64,000 nt of DNA from Lota lota. Its lineage: Eukaryota; Chordata; Actinopteri; Gadiformes; Lotidae. The notes under the pieces are model-generated. The model saw only the letters and a list, made by a program, of their open reading frames with translations, made no database searches and had not been told where the DNA came from. The stretch's first letter is position 1. Every line of letters starts with the position of its first letter. The stretch covers positions 580,001 through 644,000 of the forward strand of contig JACYXH010000129.1 of NCBI GenBank assembly GCA_026745465.1. The letters are read 5' to 3'. The translations under genes and the position numbers were made by a program. Of this stretch, positions 60,169 to 64,000 are shown piece by piece.

Positions 60169-61049
60169 CAAGTCAAAGTGACAGGTGGATTTCCCAAACC
60201 AAGTGGTAAGTGTGATACTTGTGAAATAATAAATAAATAAATCCTAATAAAGACAGGTCTGCATCTCTCTTCACCCATTTCACCCCCTCGTCTGACACTT
60301 CCTCTTCCTCCGTCAGAGGAGAGCTCCTTCACATCTGTTAAGCTGAGGTTGTGCTCTCCACAAAACTGTCTTCAAAAAAAAATAAAAAAAAGTATATGTC
60401 ATTTTTTGAATTAATACATTTTTCCTTCTTGGAGGGGAAAATTCCTTAATTGCAGACGAAGAAACCATAAGAACAGAAAAGGTAACTGGGAAAAGTGAAC
60501 CCACATCCAAGTGAGCAAGTTGGTTTTGTGTGTACTTCAAGGAGCGCAAGTATAGATGGATGTTTTCTTCATTAAGAAGTGAAACCTCTGCAGTATACAT
60601 AATACAAACAAGGATTCAATACACCTCAGGTGAGTAGTTAATTCCTCTCTCGTCCAACCCCACCAATAGTGCCATTAAAAACCCATTCTGCATAATAGGG
60701 TTGGGGAAGGCTGGGCGTGCGAGTACAGATAGGCTGAGGGCAGAAATGTAAAGCAGCTTCTCTCTGCAGCCCGAGCGCTCCAGCTACTAAATAACCAACT
60801 GTCCGGACGGAAACCTGTGAACATGCCTACGTCCCATGCATAGCAACCGCTCTGCAATCTAGTTACCCATGCCTCCAGGTTACTGCGTTGAAACAATAAA
60901 ATATGCTTGATGCTTACAGAACCTTTGCAGTGATTGCACACACGCACGCACAAACACACACAAACACACGGTCACACAGACAAATGAACACATACAAACA
61001 CAGACACACACACACACATACTTTGATGTGAGCTACATGAATAACATTC
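60167..61049. other. unique DNA with CA words
   Basis: Degenerate CA words at 60940-61018. No gene recognised; the 94- and 95-codon minus-strand frames carry no motif. Confidence 0.4.
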
Positions 61050-61185
61050 ACCATTTTAGTACTAAGTCATTTAGCAGACACTTTTATTTAAATAACTGTC
61101 TGATAATTTGTACACAGGTCTTTGAGTAGCAGTTATGCATCTTAGCTCCGTAATGCCCACAGGTAGGCTGCGGACAATGAAAATC
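61050..61185 (-). mobile_element. SINE fragment, minus strand
   Basis: AAGTCATTTAGCAGACACTTTTATTTAAAT (61064-61093) is the reverse complement of the teleost SINE tail type seen at 9598 and 10661. The rest towards 61185 is strongly diverged. Confidence 0.55.
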
Positions 61186-62150
61186 CAACCACAGTTTGTT
61201 TAAACTGGGAGCGTATCATTTTATTGTTGATTATATGGATATTTTATACCTAACTTTAATATATATTTAACTATGCACTGCCCTGTGTGTTTTTGCCCAA
61301 TATTTTAGTTGTCCTCCCTAGACGTTTAGCCTAAAGTCTTCCTTATCTATGCATCACAATGCCATGCACAATCCAACGTGATCTCCAACTTAAACGACAG
61401 AATAGGTCGTTTGTCAACATGACCCAAAATGAGCCATCCGAGCATTAACTTGTACATTAAGGACTGGTCCAAGAAACAGCAATATGTCACGTACTGTATG
61501 TCAAGTTTCTGTCTGCCCAAACAAAATGGATGGCATTCCTTTTATTCTCAGTGGAATGCTACATTTTATGAAAGTTTAGGCATTCAAATGCGTTTTGATA
61601 TCATTTATAGCATTGTCATGTATGAAAGGTGCAATATAGATGAAGTGTATTAATACTTGTGATTCAACAGCTGAATTCAGAAACAAAGAAAATGTGTTTA
61701 TGAAAAAAAGGTGTTTCTAATCACAAGAATGCTCACAGGGAGTTTGCGAACCTCAAATAGTTCGGTTGGCGGTGCATTCATGAATAAAAACGAAAGAAAA
61801 AAGTTTGATAACCTGAATTGAAGGTGATGTCCTTCCCTAGCAAGTTCTCAACAAAATAAGTTCATACACTAATAAATAAATAAATGCTAAAAGGGCTTCA
61901 ACTGTTCTGAGTCTGTTAGCGTGCACTGTGACCAGGGGCCGGTGTATCTCCGGGGCAAGACAGACATGACAAGCTGAGCAGTTAAACTGACACCCGGCCA
62001 CCCCAGCAGCCATCCCACCCCCCCCCCACCCCATGTCATGTTCAGAGCAAAGGGAGGTCGGGGTCCTGCATGAGTCCTATGACAGCTCTGGGGGCTTTGT
62101 CTGCCAAGGAGCCCGAGCCCACAACCTGAGTACCGACCTTCCAACCACCT

Positions 62151-62155
<5 letters not shown>
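61186..62155. other. unique DNA
   Basis: The 74-codon + frame at 61429-61653 has a complex translation without recognisable homology. (AAAT)n at 61872-61886 and a C run near 62020. No gene called. Confidence 0.35.

Positions 62156-62157
<2 letters not shown>

Positions 62158-62193
<36 letters not shown>
62158..62193. repeat. (CA)n microsatellite
   Basis: Perfect 36-bp array after CACCTCA. Confidence 0.95.
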
Positions 62194-62195
<2 letters not shown>

Positions 62196-62679
62196 TAAAC
62201 TTTCACAACTTACGACAAAACTCGGCCACACTCGGTGACTAAAAGCCAAGGCAGTTGTGAAAGGAAAAACTAAATTGCAAGAGTGTTTGTGTGTCGCTTT
62301 ATAAAACCAGGGACATCGGTCGATCTGTCATCGTTTTTCGTTGGTGAAGTGGTTCCCGTAATTGGGGGAGCAGTTGGAATAGCTCAAGTCAGTTGTCAAG
62401 CTGGCGTTCGTCATTTGTGATGTCACAGGTTGAGCACCTGGGCTCATTCCGGAAGCCCTCCACACACACAGTTCATACATTATTCTCCGAATAAAATTCT
62501 TGTCAAAAGTAAACAAAGACATTAACGAGTAGTGGGCTTAAGTGGTCCGTCGGTAAGGAACAGTCTGCACGGTCGTCATGACAACCGAGACAGGTAGCGC
62601 ATCTCCCTCCCTCTCCATCTCTCTCTATGTGTATATAAAAACCACAGAGTCTGTGACCCGTGTTGAAGTAAAAAAAAAA
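62194..62679. other. unique DNA
   Basis: No feature recognised. Confidence 0.35.
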
Positions 62680-62980
62680 ATCCAGATTGTCTCAGGCAGT
62701 CATTAACTATATTAAAATTCATTTGTCAAGCTGCCAGCTGGGCCAAGAGAACGGCTTTTAATTGCCATTTTGCTCCATTATAACATTATTATGTCAGTGG
62801 CAAACAGCAGAAACACTATGCAAAATTAGGGGATGATTTCTTAAGTGGCCGCCGCCGGTTCTGAGGAGTCGACAGCTCCCGGTGTAACACAGTGCAACGC
62901 GGAGCTATTAACCGCCGCCGCGTGCCAAGAGATTATTCCAAGACAATCGCCGCCGACGTGGACTGACAATACTGTCAGAG
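62680..62980. promoter_or_regulatory. candidate regulatory block, AT-rich then GC-rich
   Basis: AT-rich half with CATTAACTATATTAAAATTC (near 62701) and TTTAATTGCC (62757-62766), then a CpG-rich half with GCCGCCGCCGG and ACCGCCGCCGCGTG. There is no simple repeat over 300 bp. The small + frame at 62845-63108 has no motif. Confidence 0.35.
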
Positions 62981-63339
62981 AGGAATTTTTAAAAGGTGTC
63001 GAGAAAACCGGAGCGGGTCTGACCTGTTCTAATGTGCCGCCGTGCCGTCATCCCCACCGACCCCCCCCCCCCCAACTCACGTCGTCGTTACCCTCTTCCA
63101 GACTGTGATCTGAGAGCAGAGCGCGGCTTCAGCTGTCAGATTAGAGACAGGTGGTGGGGGGGGGGGGGGCAGGTAGCGTGGAGGGGGTGGTGTTGCTGCT
63201 GCTACAGGGTTCCTTAATAGGCCAAGATGACTGCACACCTTTTGAGCTTAACTCACCCTGAGTGCGGCAGGTACATCATCTCAGCCCAACCCCGCCCCCG
63301 GCCCCAACGCCCGTTCCTTCAGACTAAAACGCTAACTTA
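62981..63339. other. unique DNA with short C and G runs
   Basis: C run at about 63060-63073 and G run at about 63156-63169. No gene recognised. Confidence 0.4.
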
Positions 63340-63770
63340 TAATGGTGTGTCCCGGCCCCCCTCCCCCCCTTCCACCACTCCCTCACTCCCCGACTCCCTC
63401 TCCTCTCATTGAGCATTCATCTCTCGTTCAATCCCACCTCTCCTTCTGAATGCAAATACACACTGTCACATCTTTTGGCTCCAGTCCTCCCCCTTCCATC
63501 TCTCCCTCTGTCTGTGGTTTTCCTTTTTAGTTTTCCCTCCCTAGATCACCATCTCATTTACTCTCGTTCTCCCCCCCCCCCCACCCCCCCCCCCACTCTT
63601 AATCCCCTTCCACGCTCTCTTAGCCCCCCCTCCACTCCCCCCCTTTCTATCTCCCCCACTTTCTCCTCTCACGCTTCCTCACTCTCCCCTCATCTCTCTC
63701 TTACACCCCCTCCCCCCTTCTCTCTCCCCTCTATCTCCCCCTCTATCCCAGCCTCTCGCAAGGGATTAGT
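63340..63770. repeat. pyrimidine-rich tract
   Basis: C-rich with irregular CTCCC, TCTCC and poly-C runs (63569-63594). The 125-codon + frame is an artefact. Confidence 0.85.
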
Positions 63771-63934
63771 GGCAGCGCATGACTGATGGCGAGAAGATAC
63801 GCAGTCAGAATACCGGAAAAGAATATCGAGGGGATGAGAGAAAGATGGCTCTCTCTCTCCTCCCCTTGATTTCCGAGTGGCTGTGAGAGAGGAGTCAACA
63901 GAGAGAGCGAGGTAGAGAGAGGAGGAGCAGGGGA

Positions 63935-63937
<3 letters not shown>

Positions 63938-64000
<63 letters not shown>
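63938..64000. repeat. (GA)n array running off the window end
   Basis: Perfect purine array from about 63939, open at the right edge, after GGAGGAGCAGGGGAGG. Confidence 0.95.

Overview
This 64 kb window looks like an intergenic 'desert' from a teleost fish. No open frame has the features of a host protein: there is no run of spliced exons, no recognisable domain, and nearly every long frame is a translated microsatellite or pyrimidine/purine tract. The fish assignment rests on the mobile elements: tRNA-derived SINEs with the fish-type tail (CTTTGGATAAAA...GTCCGCTAAA), a DANA/Mermaid-like SINE, an L2-clade LINE with YADD and GDFN motifs, a foldback MITE of the GGTAACACTTTA type, a hAT MITE with CAGTGTTTCCCCTATA ends, and a PIF/Harbinger-like MITE. 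Very long dinucleotide arrays (CA/TG, GA/CT) and at least eleven poly-C/poly-G runs of 20 bp or more are extreme even for a fish. Gadiform (cod-like) genomes are known for such density, so that is a possible but unproven lineage.

Layout. 1-5.3 kb: a 44-bp minisatellite, a degenerate GATTA-rich block, a long GA array, unique homeodomain-site-rich DNA and a GGAT tract. 5.6-7.5 kb: pyrimidine minisatellites enclosing the two best promoter-like blocks of the window. 7.5-18.8 kb: unique DNA, SINE pieces, CA-rich tracts, and a 74-nt poly-C at its end. 18.8-25.3 kb: regulatory-looking unique DNA (near-perfect palindrome, kB-type site, clustered ATTATTCAT sites), then purine and pyrimidine tracts. 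25.3-31.2 kb: TG arrays and the main transposon cluster (tail-to-tail LINE pieces and a 228-bp TA-flanked MITE). 31-47 kb: unique blocks alternating with arrays, an inverted pair of a 195-bp repeat joined to CT/GA tracts, and a Harbinger-like MITE inside a three-unit degenerate repeat. 47-57 kb: CA/TG arrays, a TATA/CCAAT block, a duplicated unique 340-375-bp block either side of a foldback MITE, SINE and LINE tails. 57-64 kb: a 168-bp TC array, a hAT MITE carrying a CTCF-like site, more homeodomain-site-rich DNA, and a GA array running off the window end.

The unique stretches rich in TAATTA/TAATTG cores, octamers and TCAAAG sites resemble the conserved non-coding elements that crowd gene deserts around developmental regulators. 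That is inference: conservation cannot be measured from one sequence. I see no complete gene, no credible RNA gene, no CRISPR array, no LTR or virus-derived element and no obvious new enzymatic system. The most noteworthy items are the duplicated block around the MITE, the inverted repeat with complementary CT/GA arms, the hAT MITE with a CTCF-type site, and the homopolymer density.
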